In this document: piece after piece, positions 24,701 to 36,589 of the stretch
How the letters are laid out: every line of letters starts with the position of its first letter
Position numbering within the stretch: the first letter of the stretch is position 1
Origin: Salinispora tropica CNB-440
GTDB lineage: Bacteria > Actinomycetota > Actinomycetes > Mycobacteriales > Micromonosporaceae
NCBI RefSeq assembly: GCF_000016425.1
Contig: NC_009380.1
Location: 2,298,144-2,362,143, forward strand
Direction: 5' to 3'
Length of the DNA stretch: 64,000 nucleotides
Translations under genes and position numbers: made by a program
Notes under the pieces: generated by a model
What the model was told of the DNA's origin: nothing
Databases searched by the model: none
Seen by the model: only the letters and a program-made list of their open reading frames with translations

Positions 24701-26182
24701 TTGCTTGTGCGTACGAAGTGGTTGAGTGGAGCGCTGGCCGTGGTGGTGGCGGGTGCGGTGGTTGGTGCGGTGCCGCGGGTGGCGGGGGCGATGACCTCGG
24801 TCGCGCCTGCGCCGGTTGTTGCGGCGGCGCCTAACCACGCCATTGAGCAGGTGCGGGAGCAGTTCCTGCGGCACGGTCCGGGTGCTGGGGTGCTGGTGGT
24901 GGCGCACCGTGGTCACTGGCGGGCTGCGCCGGAGCTTTCGCTGGCGGCGATCGACTCGGCGGTGGAGTCGGGCGCGCATGTGGTGGAGATCGATGTGCGG
25001 CGTACGGCTGATGGGCATCTGGTGTTGATGCATGACGGCACGGTGGATCGGACGACGGACGGTAGCGGTGCGGTGTCGGAGTTGACGTTGGCCGAGGTGA
25101 AGCAGTTGCGGTTGAAGGTGGGCCTGGGTGGTGATCAGGCGCCGTTGACCGATGCGCGGGTGCCGACGTTGGCGGAGGCGATGGCGGTGGTGCGGGGTCG
25201 TGCCATGGTCAACCTGGACAAGGCGTGGGAGATTCGGGACGAGGTGTACGACGTCCTGGTCGAGACGGACACGCTTGATCACGGGATCTTCAAGGGGCCG
25301 GCGACGCTGGCGGACGCCCAGGAGTTTCTCAACTTCGACCCGGAGATTCTCTACATGCACAAGATCAACGACGACAACGTGGACGAGATCGGCGCGTTCA
25401 CCGGTCGTGCTCCGCAGGCGTACGAGATCGGTTTTGACCGGCTCACGGATCCGCAGGTGCAGCCGGCGGCGTTGGCAGCAGTTCAGTCGCACGCCCGGGT
25501 GTGGATGAACACGTTGTGGTACGGCCAGGCCGCTGGCTACACCGATGAGACGTCGTTGCGGGATCCGGCGCTGGGGTGGGGTGCGGTGGTGGATCGGCAC
25601 CAGGCGGACATGATCCAGACCGACAACCCGGAGCAGCTGGTGAGCTGGTTGGCGAGTCGGGACAACAAGCACGGCGGTCGGGGGGAGTGGCCGTCGTTGC
25701 CGAAGGGTTCGGTGCGGGTGCAGGCCGAGGACTACTCGCTGGAGGGTAAGGGGATCGGTTACCACGACCTGGATGACGAGAACCGGGGTGGCACGGTGGC
25801 CCGTGAGTACGAGGGTGTGGACATCTGCGACCAGTCCGGCGCGGTGGTGATGTGTTGGATTCGTGGCGGCGAGTGGGTGAAGTACACCGTTGAGGTGCCG
25901 AAGTCGGGTCACTACCGGGCGAGCGTGCGGATGTCGTCGCCGTACTTCCCGGCGGGTCGGTTCACGATGACCGTCGACGGCCGGTCGACGACGGGTCCGG
26001 TGGATGTGGTCGGCACGACCTCACACAGTGCCTTCGTGTTGCAGGAGATCGAGGGGACCCAGTTCCTGCGTCGGGGTACGCACGAGTTCGAGGTGCGGAT
26101 GGACGACGCGGCGTACCAGAACTTCAACATCGACTACTTCCAGTTCGACCGCGTCCAGCACGGAGACCCGCTGAACCGCTGA
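24701..26182 (+). CDS. secreted glycerophosphodiester phosphodiesterase with C-terminal CBM6-like module, 493 aa
   Basis: After a signal peptide (LSGALAVVVAGAVVGAV) the GDPD domain (about 60-325) shows VVAHRGHWRAAPELS, the metal and catalytic residues in HVVEIDVRRTADGHLVLMHD, DRTTDGSG and, near the end, DMIQTDNPEQLV. Residues about 345-490 form a carbohydrate-binding module of CBM6 type: VRVQAEDYSLEGKG, ICDQSG, WIRGGEWVKYTVEVPKSGHY, ending NIDYFQFDRV. It probably cleaves glycerophosphodiesters or teichoic-acid-like polymers at a glycan surface. Start TTG 24701; GTG 24707 is equally possible. The third-codon base is unusually often G rather than C, unlike neighbouring genes. Confidence 0.88.
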   Translation: MLVRTKWLSGALAVVVAGAVVGAVPRVAGAMTSVAPAPVVAAAPNHAIEQVREQFLRHGPGAGVLVVAHRGHWRAAPELSLAAIDSAVESGAHVVEIDVRRTADGHLVLMHDGTVDRTTDGSGAVSELTLAEVKQLRLKVGLGGDQAPLTDARVPTLAEAMAVVRGRAMVNLDKAWEIRDEVYDVLVETDTLDHGIFKGPATLADAQEFLNFDPEILYMHKINDDNVDEIGAFTGRAPQAYEIGFDRLTDPQVQPAALAAVQSHARVWMNTLWYGQAAGYTDETSLRDPALGWGAVVDRHQADMIQTDNPEQLVSWLASRDNKHGGRGEWPSLPKGSVRVQAEDYSLEGKGIGYHDLDDENRGGTVAREYEGVDICDQSGAVVMCWIRGGEWVKYTVEVPKSGHYRASVRMSSPYFPAGRFTMTVDGRSTTGPVDVVGTTSHSAFVLQEIEGTQFLRRGTHEFEVRMDDAAYQNFNIDYFQFDRVQHGDPLNR

Positions 26183-26316
26183 CTTTGCGGAGCCGCTGAT
26201 TGTGCGGAGCCGTCGCGCGAGGTCGAGCGGCCACCCTGGCGAAGGGCGGCCGCTCGCCGCCGCTCAGGTGCGGCGTCGACCTGCCCTGATCGGTCGGATT
26301 CACCCCGCCACAAAAC

Positions 26317-26344
26317 TTGATTCATTCCAGAAGAGCGGCTATCG
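26317..26344 (+). promoter_or_regulatory. putative furA-katG promoter and FurA-like operator
   Basis: TTGATT (26317-26322) and CTATCG (26339-26344) are spaced by 16 bp in an AT-richer segment (CTTGATTCATTCCAGAAGAG) just before furA. The implied transcription start falls within a few bases of GTG 26352, so the mRNA may be leaderless. FurA-type repressors control this position in mycobacteria and streptomycetes. Assignment by position and similarity only. Confidence 0.45.
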
Positions 26345-26351
26345 TCGTCGC

Positions 26352-29080
<2,729 letters not shown>

Positions 29081-29090
29081 TCGGACCCCA

Positions 29091-29133
29091 CGACGAGCCC
29101 GGTCGACCCGACGAGGGTTGGCCGGGCTCGTCG
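29091..29133 (+). terminator. terminator after katG
   Basis: CGACGAGCCCGG and CCGGGCTCGTCG are exact reverse complements separated by 19 bases, starting 10 bp after the katG stop. No open frame covers the following 260 bp to the next gene; the stretch around 29220-29280 is AT-richer and may hold the promoter of the monooxygenase. Confidence 0.75.
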
Positions 29134-29397
29134 CTGTCCCGCCCCAGCGTCGCAGTGGCGAATCTGGCTGAACCGGGTACGGGTCATCGGGCCAGCACCA
29201 ACCCCGATTGACGGTGTCTGGCTAGCACTGGATTCGATCCGTCGCCATAGTTTTATTGTCATCGAAGCCACAGTCGTCACTCTCTGGTGGTGGTGACATC
29301 CATCTGCGTAGGCTCGCCGGTGAGAGTGGAACGACCTGTCGCGTGTTCTTGACCTAGGGCCATCCGAGCAATGGACTGGTGGAGGCGGGCTGATCCG

Positions 29398-30831
29398 ATG
29401 GACGAAACCACATACGATGTCGTGATTGTTGGAGCCGGGCCAACCGGGCTGCTGCTCGCCGGTGATCTCGCGGCGGCCGGGGTTCGGGTCGCTGTTCTGG
29501 AGAAGCGCCGCGACGAGTCGAACCTGACTCGAGCATTCGGGGTGCATGCGCGAACCCTTGAGCAGTTCGACGCCCGTGGGCTCGCCGACCGACTGGTCGA
29601 CACCGGCAAAACGCTGGGCCGGCTCCGGTTGTTCGGCACGGTGTCGGTGTCCCTCGCATCGCTGCCGACCCGCTTCCCGTTCCTGCTCGTCACACCCCAG
29701 TACCAGGTGGAGCGCCTGTTGCTGGAGCGCGCCGTCGCGGGTGGGGTCGATCTGATCCGTGGTGCCCGGGTAGTCAAGATTGAGTCAGGTCAGGATGAGG
29801 TGCAGCTGACCGTTGACCGCGATGGGGACATTCACACGTTCACCGGCCGGTACGTCGTCGGCGCCGACGGACGTCACTCCACGGTACGAGACCAGCTCGG
29901 TCTGGACTTCCCGGGCCACTCCGTACTGCGTTCACTGATCTTGGCTGACGTCCAGTTCACCGAGTCGCCGCCGGAGGTGCTCACGGTCCTGGGCAACCAG
30001 CACGGCTTCTGTCTCATCGTCCCGTTCGGTGATGGTTGGTACCGGGTTATGGCGCGGAACCCGGACTGGGAGCCGCCCGACAGTACGCCGGTCACCCTTG
30101 AGGAGATCGCCACTCTTGTGCGCCGGATCGCCGGCACTGACTACGGCATGCACAGCCCCCGCTGGATGTCCCGCTTCCACAGCGACGAGCGGCAGGCCAC
30201 CGCCTACCGGCAGGGGCGGGTGTTGCTCGCCGGCGATGCCGCCCACGTCCACTCGCCAGCCGGCGGTATGGGTATGAACACCGGTTTGCAGGACGCGGCC
30301 AACCTGGGGTGGAAGCTCGCTGCCGTGCTGCACGGTCGGGCTGGCGACAGTCTGCTCGACACGTACGAGGCGGAGCGCCGGCCGGTCGGTCGAATGGTGC
30401 TGCGCACGAGTGGAGGGCTGATCCGGGCGGTGATCCTCCGTTCCTCGCTCGCGCGGGCAGCCCGCAACGGGATCTTCCGCGCCGGCATCGCCGTGCGACC
30501 GCTGGGCGACCAGCTGCGAATGCGGCTCAGCGGGATCGGCGTACGCTATCCGGCCTCCCGCGGCGCGCATCCACTGGTCGGCCAGCGCGCCCCCGACCTC
30601 GCGGCCCAGGACGGGAGCCGGCTGTACACGGCGCTGCGAGGGGGCGGCTTCGTCCTGGTGGATCCGGATCCGAGCGGACCGGGCTACGACCACCTGGTGA
30701 CGTTACGGCCAGTGGAGCCGACCACACCGATGTTGGTGCGGCCCGACGGGTATGTTGCCTGGGCTGGCTCCACCGGGCCCGACCTGGACCGGGCCCTGTC
30801 GGCCTGGGGCGCCGCCCAGCGAGCGTCGTGA
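29398..30831 (+). CDS. FAD-dependent aromatic monooxygenase (rifampicin monooxygenase-like), 477 aa
   Basis: Class A flavoprotein hydroxylase motifs: GxGxxG in VVIVGAGPTGLLLAGDL, DG motif in YVVGADGRHSTVRDQLG, and GD motif in GRVLLAGDAAHVHSPAGGMG, followed by MNTGLQDAANLGWKL. The C-terminal portion has the thioredoxin-like tail fragment typical of this group (LVGQRAPDLAAQDGSRLYTAL, VRPDGYVAWAG). Such enzymes hydroxylate aromatic substrates, including polyketides and rifamycins, with NAD(P)H. The true substrate is open. ATG 29398 gives the family start; ATG 29371 upstream would add nine unconserved residues. Confidence 0.87.
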   Translation: MDETTYDVVIVGAGPTGLLLAGDLAAAGVRVAVLEKRRDESNLTRAFGVHARTLEQFDARGLADRLVDTGKTLGRLRLFGTVSVSLASLPTRFPFLLVTPQYQVERLLLERAVAGGVDLIRGARVVKIESGQDEVQLTVDRDGDIHTFTGRYVVGADGRHSTVRDQLGLDFPGHSVLRSLILADVQFTESPPEVLTVLGNQHGFCLIVPFGDGWYRVMARNPDWEPPDSTPVTLEEIATLVRRIAGTDYGMHSPRWMSRFHSDERQATAYRQGRVLLAGDAAHVHSPAGGMGMNTGLQDAANLGWKLAAVLHGRAGDSLLDTYEAERRPVGRMVLRTSGGLIRAVILRSSLARAARNGIFRAGIAVRPLGDQLRMRLSGIGVRYPASRGAHPLVGQRAPDLAAQDGSRLYTALRGGGFVLVDPDPSGPGYDHLVTLRPVEPTTPMLVRPDGYVAWAGSTGPDLDRALSAWGAAQRAS

Positions 30832-31104
30832 CCTGTTCCCGGCTACCCGGCGCTGATTCGACCGGTGCGTGACCGGGCCGTCACTACCTACTCCGGCTCG
30901 GACATGACCGGCGAGCTCGAACAGGGCAGGGCTGAGGTTGACGCTGATGAGCCGGACTCTCAGGCCCTGTCCGCATCCGACCGGCCGAGCTGCTGGCCGG
31001 CCTGGGGCGCTACCCGAATGACGTAGCGTGACGGCGGCGGCGCTGGGTACCCGGAACCGCTCCCGGAGATTGATCGGTGGCTCGGGCACCTACCGCCGAG
31101 CCAC

Positions 31105-31878
31105 TCAGTCCCCCCAGCGTAGGTAGGCCGGGGCCGGTCGGCCGGGCAGGAGCCGCAGCGGCGCGTGGTCCAGCCCGAACACTTCCCGCACGGCGACGTT
31201 TTCGCCCGGCCACTTCGGGTTGTCCAACTCGTCGAAGGCGACAATGCTGCCCCTGGTCAGCCGCGGCCGAATGGCCTCCAAGACCGCCCTCGTCGGTTCG
31301 TACAGATCCAGGTCGAGGTAGGCCAGGGCGATGACGGTCTGTGGGTTCTCCTCCAGGTAGCGCGGCACTGTCTCCCGTACGTCTCCCTGGACCAGCACAC
31401 TGCGTTGGGTGACGTGACCGAAGAATTCACTGCGTTCGTGTGCGTCCAAGATCTCCCGTAGGTACGCCGGGTAGCCCTGCGGTGTGGCGAAGCGACCCTC
31501 GTACGCGGTCGGGCCCACCCGGTCGACATCGTTGAGGTCGGGAAAGCCGGTGAAGGTGTCGAATCCAACGATGCGTCGCAGCGGGTTGTACGGCTCGTAG
31601 ACTCCGCGTAAGGCGGCAAAGGTGGCGAGGTGGCGGCCGTACCGGACCCCGAATTCCATGATCACGCCGGGCACGTCGAGGACCTGCCGGTACAGCGCGT
31701 CCATGGAGAGCAGGTCGGTCAGCTGATGTCGGCGGAGGAAGAGCGGTAAATTGTTGATCATTTCCTCGGTCGGGATGGGCGAGGTGGCCAACAGTTTCGT
31801 CAGCCGTAGCGCCGTCTCCGTCTCGGTAGGTGAGTCGTGTGCGAATGCTCGCAGATCCGAGCTGTCGTCCTTGTCCAT
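31105..31878 (-). CDS. TylF/MycF-type class I methyltransferase, 257 aa
   Basis: The sequence follows sugar O-methyltransferases of the TylF/MycF family: GVIMEFGVRYGRHLATFAAL (SAM site), RRIVGFDTFTGFP, VQGDVRETVPRYL, IALAYLDLDLYEPTRAVLEAI with metal-binding Asp residues, and GSIVAFDELDNPKWPGE. These enzymes use Mg and SAM to methylate sugars on macrolides and other glycosides. No glycosyltransferase or synthase lies next to it, so the acceptor is unknown. 226 bp upstream hold no gene apart from the end of araC-like sequence on the same strand. Confidence 0.87.
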   Translation of the reverse strand: MDKDDSSDLRAFAHDSPTETETALRLTKLLATSPIPTEEMINNLPLFLRRHQLTDLLSMDALYRQVLDVPGVIMEFGVRYGRHLATFAALRGVYEPYNPLRRIVGFDTFTGFPDLNDVDRVGPTAYEGRFATPQGYPAYLREILDAHERSEFFGHVTQRSVLVQGDVRETVPRYLEENPQTVIALAYLDLDLYEPTRAVLEAIRPRLTRGSIVAFDELDNPKWPGENVAVREVFGLDHAPLRLLPGRPAPAYLRWGD

Positions 31879-32120
31879 TCCCGACCTCCCGCCATCAGGG
31901 TGACGTGATGGGCGAAAGCGTAGGGGAGGGCAGCCGGCGGCACAACGGTTCCCGGGTGAGGGCCTCGATCCGAAAGTGCGTTTTGGCGCGGGCCCGGCGG
32001 CACTTTTCGAGGTGAGCCGGCAGGCTGGGGGGTGAATGGTGCGTTCTCGGGCTCCGCGCCGCGTTCAACTGCTGAATTTCGGGTCACCTCGCCGCGTCAT
32101 CTTCTTTCACACGGCAAAAC

Positions 32121-32996
32121 TCATGCGATGGCCACCGGGGTGAGCGCTGCATCGGTAGCCAGTGGGGCCGAGCCCGGCCACCGCGGCGGCTCGGACAGGC
32201 AGGCAAGCGTCTCGATGATCCGGCCGATCGGGCCGATCGCCAGCGCCGGCGGGTCGGTTGGCCGCGGCGGTCGCACCAGGACTCGGCCGATCGTCGCGCC
32301 GCGCTGGGTCAGCTCCACCTCGGCGGTACCGACCAGGTAGCCCGCCGGCTCCTCGTCGACCAGGGCACTGAGCAGCGTGCTGTGCGCCCGTGCCAGCACG
32401 ATCTGGGCGTGGTAGGCACTGGGTCGGGCGACGACCGGAACGGCCGAACTGCCGGCGGCCACCGTCCACGCGGTCGGTACGTCGGTGCCCCGCTCCTTTC
32501 CACGTAGGCCCACCAGCACCAGGTCGCCTGGTTGGCTCTCGGGCACGAGCAGGGTCAGTCGGGGGCGGCTGACTCCTGCGGCCGTGCGGTGGAGCCGCTC
32601 CGCCAGGACGTGGCAGCAGTGCCCCTCGAGTAGGCGTGCGACCTGCCGGAAGTATCCCGGCGTGGTACCGACCAGCCGGGAGAACTGGGTGGTGAAGGTG
32701 GCGGTGCTGGTGTAGCCGACGCACCGGCTGATCGCGGTGACGGTCCGGTTCGTGTGCAGCAGGAGCCGCCGCGCCTCCGCCATGCGCAGTGCGGCGAGGA
32801 AGCGGGCCGGAGTCATCGTGGTCACGTCTCGGAACAGCCGGTGGAAGTAAAAGGGACTGAAGGGCGCTACCCGAGCCAGGTCGGCCAGCTGCAACGGCTC
32901 CGCCAGATGCTGGCGCATGTAGTCGATCGCCTGCGCCGCGGCTGCCTTTCGGACCTGGTCCACCAGGTACGGCGAGCCACCTGAGGTCGAACTCAT
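32121..32996 (-). CDS. AraC-family transcriptional regulator, 291 aa
   Basis: The two helix-turn-helix units lie at the N-terminus: AIDYMRQHLAEPLQLADLAR with FSPFYFHRLFRDVTTMTPARFL, then RLLLHTNRTVTAISRCVGYT with ATFTTQFSRLVGTTPGYF. A C-terminal domain of about 150 residues, possibly effector-binding, contains LVLVGLRGKERGTDVP and YLVGTAEVELTQRG. The start ATG 32996 (MSSTSGGSP) follows GGGGG by five bases; an upstream ATG (33047) would add 17 residues. Target unknown; the methyltransferase gene lies 240 bp downstream on the same strand. Confidence 0.82.
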   Translation of the reverse strand: MSSTSGGSPYLVDQVRKAAAAQAIDYMRQHLAEPLQLADLARVAPFSPFYFHRLFRDVTTMTPARFLAALRMAEARRLLLHTNRTVTAISRCVGYTSTATFTTQFSRLVGTTPGYFRQVARLLEGHCCHVLAERLHRTAAGVSRPRLTLLVPESQPGDLVLVGLRGKERGTDVPTAWTVAAGSSAVPVVARPSAYHAQIVLARAHSTLLSALVDEEPAGYLVGTAEVELTQRGATIGRVLVRPPRPTDPPALAIGPIGRIIETLACLSEPPRWPGSAPLATDAALTPVAIA

Positions 32997-33178
32997 GCGA
33001 GCCCCCTGTACGGTTGTTCGGGCACCCACCGAGAATTCTGCTGACACCTCCTTGAACTTTTCTTGAAACCGTCAACGCGCATCGTCTGGTGCGGGAGCAG
33101 GTGGTGTCGCTCCACTCGTGATCTATGGCCTGCAGGGAAGTGGTGCACAAAACAGTAAGATTTGCGACTGTCTCTGAC

Positions 33179-35071
33179 TCAATCACCGGGGTGGCAGCCG
33201 CATGTGCACCGGGCCGAGGAGGGTGCTGCTGTGCAAACACCCTCCTGAAAGAGCTGTCGGGCCAATGCATGAACCGTGCTGAGCATGTGGTAAGTCCGGC
33301 CGGCGGGACCGTGCCGAACTTCCAACACCGATTTGTCGACCAGTCGATCCAACAGCACCTGCACGGCGCGGAGATCACCGATCAGCGCCTCGCCGACACC
33401 GGCGGCGGCCGCCAGGTCGAAGTCGGCGGGCATCGCCCCGAGACCGGTGAAGCAGCGCAGCTCCGCCGCGTCGAGCAATTCGATACTGCGATGCACGGCA
33501 GCGTGTAGCGACCGATGGTGACTCGGCACCCCACGCCGCGGCGGCCGGAGCCAATGCAGCGGATTGGCAACGACCTCAACCAGGGATTCCAACCGTTGCG
33601 TCCGCAGCGACGCTGCGGCCAGCTCGATGGCGAGGGGGAGGCCGTCGAGGGCCCGGCACACCGTGGTGACCCCTGCCACGGTGGACTCGTCGAGTCGGAA
33701 GCTCGGCTGCACCTGCATGGCCCGTCGGGTGAACAGTTGTTGTGCGGGTGGAGGCGCCGACGACCCCGGCTCTGGCTCGGTGCGCAGTGGCCGGACCGGA
33801 TGCACCGCCTCGTACCGCATCCCGAGCAACTCGCGCGAGGTCAACAGGACGGTGAGGCCGGGACAACCGCGGAGCAGTTCGTCTGCCAAATCGGCTGCCG
33901 CATCGGTGACGAATTCGGCGTTGTCGATCACGAGCAGCAGCCGCCGGCCATCCAGCTGACGTACCAGGGGCACTGGTGGTCCCGTCGTTCGCGGCGGGTG
34001 GGGGGCGACCACCGCGTTCACCGCCCGTTCGAGAGCGAGCCCGGTGCGTACGTCCGTCAGGTCGACGACCGCGACCCCGTCGGCGTGCCGCTCCCGCTGC
34101 TGCTCGGCGACGGTCAGGCCAAGCGCGGACTTGCCTACGCCGGCCGGACCGGTGAGGCTTACCAGGCGATATCCGTCAAGCAGATCGTTGACTGCCGCAA
34201 GATCGGCCGTACGCCCGGTCAGCTCGTCGATCAGGGGTGCCGCCCCTCGCCATGGTGGGGCGTGAGCCGGGCCCTTTCGGTGGGTGTACGACGAGGTCAG
34301 CCTGGCGTCCAACACCTCGCGGTACGCCGTAGACAGGTCGGGCCCCGGGTCTACACCGAGGTCACGCCGAAGCCGCCCGCGTACCTCGGCGTACCGCTCA
34401 ATGGCCCGAGCCCGCTGGCCGATTCGGGCCAGCGTCTGCAACAGCCGGGCCTGCACCCGCTCGTTGAGTGGCTCCGTCAGCGCCAGTCGCTCGGCAACCG
34501 GCAGGACTGCCTCCGGCCGGCCCAGCTCCAGACCGAGGCCGACATAGCTGAGCGCTGCGGCCAGGAACTCTTGCCGCAGCGGGCGAATGTCGTCCTGCTC
34601 GATCAGGAGAGCGGCCAGATCGCTGACCTGGGGATCTCGCCACCGGCCAATGCTCTCGGCGAAGCGGGCGAAGGCGCCAGTCGGCTCGCCGCGCTCGTGA
34701 AGGTCCGTGGCCTCCCGGACTTCGGCACGAAATGCGTGCAGGTCGAGCTGCCTCACACCGACAGCCAGCCGGTACCCGCCGGATACGGAGCCGATAACGT
34801 TTGTTCGTTGATGGCGTGGTGTGTCCGGCTCCAGCACATGGCGCAGTCGGGCGACGTAGGTGTGCACAAGGTTGGCGGCGCGGGTCGGTGACTGTCCCGT
34901 CCAGAGCGCGGCGACCACATCATCGAGTGGCACGTGTCGTCCTGCCCGTAACGCCAAAAGGGCGAGAATTGCTCGCTGTTTCGGGGGTCCTAGGTCGATC
35001 TCTCTACCGCGGATCGTCGCTTGGACGGGACCGAGGATCTGAATGTGGGGGTCAATCTCGGTCCGGCTCAT
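33179..35071 (-). CDS. SARP/AfsR-type regulator with BTAD and NTPase domains, 630 aa
   Basis: Residues 1-95 form an OmpR-like winged helix (IQILGPVQATIRGREIDLG, PPKQRAILALLALRAGRHVP, LVHTYVARLRHVLEP) and 100-250 the bacterial transcriptional activation domain (LHAFRAEVREATDL, PLNERVQARLLQTLARIGQR). An NB-ARC-like NTPase follows: Walker A GPAGVGKSALGL, LLLVIDNAE and LTSRELLG. Relatives usually continue with TPR repeats to 900 or more residues. Here the protein ends after a winged-helix-like segment with a short Cys-rich tail (CTAAPSSARCTCGCHPGD). It probably activates a natural-product pathway not contained in this window. Its promoter must lie in the AT-rich stretch just beyond 35072. Confidence 0.88.
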   Translation of the reverse strand: MSRTEIDPHIQILGPVQATIRGREIDLGPPKQRAILALLALRAGRHVPLDDVVAALWTGQSPTRAANLVHTYVARLRHVLEPDTPRHQRTNVIGSVSGGYRLAVGVRQLDLHAFRAEVREATDLHERGEPTGAFARFAESIGRWRDPQVSDLAALLIEQDDIRPLRQEFLAAALSYVGLGLELGRPEAVLPVAERLALTEPLNERVQARLLQTLARIGQRARAIERYAEVRGRLRRDLGVDPGPDLSTAYREVLDARLTSSYTHRKGPAHAPPWRGAAPLIDELTGRTADLAAVNDLLDGYRLVSLTGPAGVGKSALGLTVAEQQRERHADGVAVVDLTDVRTGLALERAVNAVVAPHPPRTTGPPVPLVRQLDGRRLLLVIDNAEFVTDAAADLADELLRGCPGLTVLLTSRELLGMRYEAVHPVRPLRTEPEPGSSAPPPAQQLFTRRAMQVQPSFRLDESTVAGVTTVCRALDGLPLAIELAAASLRTQRLESLVEVVANPLHWLRPPRRGVPSHHRSLHAAVHRSIELLDAAELRCFTGLGAMPADFDLAAAAGVGEALIGDLRAVQVLLDRLVDKSVLEVRHGPAGRTYHMLSTVHALARQLFQEGVCTAAPSSARCTCGCHPGD

Positions 35072-35542
35072 GTCTCCCCCAAGCTGTTGCGATGCTGTGC
35101 TCGGTTCGTATCTACTTTATGTTAGGTTTTGGGGTACCTAAAGTGGCTGCTCGGTTGGCCCAAAGCGGTAGTACTCCAGCCGCGCCTACCCAATCTGTGG
35201 TTTCGGCTTCACCGGCTTGATCGATGTCTGGGTTGTGTCGACCGCCAGGCCGCGGATGTCGGTGTTCTACTGACCACCCTGGACCTGCCACACCGTCATC
35301 GACACGGTTGCGTGGTTGCCCGGCTGGTCGGTTTTTGTGGCACGCGACCGTCAGGTATACGGCCGAACACCGCGGCAGGCCGCCCTCCGGTAGGCCTGGC
35401 ATTCCGCCCGCCCGGCCTTGACCTGAAGTGGACTTGAGGTTTGACCCTGTCCTCAGCTACCGGGTTCGCCGGGCTGGCCTGGTAAGAGCACCCGGGTCGA
35501 AGCGCCCAGATCCATGAAACAGAGAAGCGAGATGTGAGTCTT
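35072..35542. other. 470-bp gap with a MerR-type promoter at its right end
   Basis: The gap holds the promoter side of the SARP gene (AT-rich sequence at 35105-35140) and, from 35418 to 35448, the MerR-type element described separately. Short frames in between have no recognisable domain and look like decayed sequence. Confidence 0.4.
35418..35448 (+). promoter_or_regulatory. MerR/SoxR-type promoter with palindrome in the spacer
   Basis: ACCTGAAGTGGACTTGAGGT (35421-35440) is an inverted repeat with 8 of 9 arm positions matching. It sits between TTGACC (35418-35423) and a possible -10 GACCCT (35443-35448), a 19-bp spacer. Long spacers with such palindromes are typical of MerR-family (SoxR, NmlR) targets. 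It drives the quinone oxidoreductase pseudogene 95 bp downstream. Confidence 0.6.
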
Positions 35543-36475
35543 ATGAAAGGCTGCCGCCTTGGCGTCCTTCGGCGGGCCGGACGTTCTGACGTTGACCGAG
35601 GTCGCCACCCCTCAGGCCGGTCCTGGTCAGCTCCGCGTCCGCGTGCGGTCGGCCGGGGTCAACCATTTCGACACCGCCATCAGGAAGGGTGGGGCGCCGC
35701 CGACGGTGGACAACTCCTTCCCCGTCGTACCCGGCAACGAGTACGCGGGTGTCGTCGACCAGGTGGGCGAAGGCGTTACCGGACACTCGGTGGGAGACGA
35801 GGTCCTCGGCTACTGCACGCTGGGCGCCTACGGCGGGTACGTGGTGGTCTCCCCCGAGCAGGTCACCGTGAAGCCGAAGAGCTGCCCTGGGGCATCGCGG
35901 GCGGATTCTCCGCTAACGGACTCTCCGCCAACGGAGTCGGCGCGTACATGTGCCGGCGCGAGATGAAGGTCGGCCCCGGCGACCCGGTCCTGATCCACGC
36001 GGCGGCGGGTGCCCTGGGCACCGTCGCGGTCCAGCTGGCCCTGGCCTGGGGCGCGAGCACCGTCATCGGCACGGCGGGCCAACTATGAATACCTGCGTTC
36101 GATGGGTGTGGCGCCGGTGACCTACGGCGACGGACTGGTCGAGCGGGTGCGCGCCCTGGCGCCCGACGGTGTGGACGCCGCCCTGGACATCGCCGGCGAA
36201 GACGCGCTGCGTGCCTCGGTAGAGCTGGCCAAGGACGCGAACCGGGTTCGCATCATGGCTTCCGACGAACTCGCTGTAGAACTCCGCGTTCCGACCGTGA
36301 CGCCGAAGCGGTTCAACGGCCAGCTCGCCGAGCTGGCCGAGCCCACGCACAGGGCAAGCTCAAGCTGCACATCCGACAGGCATTCCCGCTTGCGGAGGCT
36401 ACTGGGGCACACCGCTTGATCGAGACTGGGCACGGGAGGGGGAAGATCGTCCTCCTCGTGGGCTCCCCGTCGTGA
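35543..36475 (+). pseudogene. MDR-family NADPH:quinone oxidoreductase, multiply frameshifted
   Basis: Successive frames together spell a medium-chain dehydrogenase: LASFGGPDVLTLTEVATP, VPGNEYAGVVDQVGEGV, ELPWGIAGGFSANGL, VLIHAAAGALGTVAVQLAL, YEYLRSMGVAPVTYGDGLV, and GKLKLHIRQAFPLAEA to GKIVLLVG. At least four shifts are needed (an extra base near 35549, a loss near 35880, one near 36082 and one near 36350), plus a 15-bp-like duplication giving SANGLSANGV at about 35907-35936. Too many lesions for a sequencing error; the gene is dead. The MerR-type promoter in front remains. Confidence 0.85.
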
Positions 36476-36589
36476 CGTGTCTCTGCGAGGCCTCGTGGCA
36501 GTGCCCCGGCGGGCGACGCCGAGAACGGCGTCGCCCCGAATCCGGATATGCCTGGCCCTCCGAGCGCCAGCCGTGCGGTAGCTGCGCGG

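Noticed and set aside
24677..25912. 411-codon open frame on the minus strand
   Set aside because: His/Arg/Leu-rich shadow of the glycerophosphodiesterase gene.
30832..31104. possible gene remnant between monooxygenase and methyltransferase
   Set aside because: Short frames have no convincing similarity; treated as intergenic.
33515..34891. 458-codon open frame on the plus strand
   Set aside because: Antisense to the SARP regulator gene, no domain.
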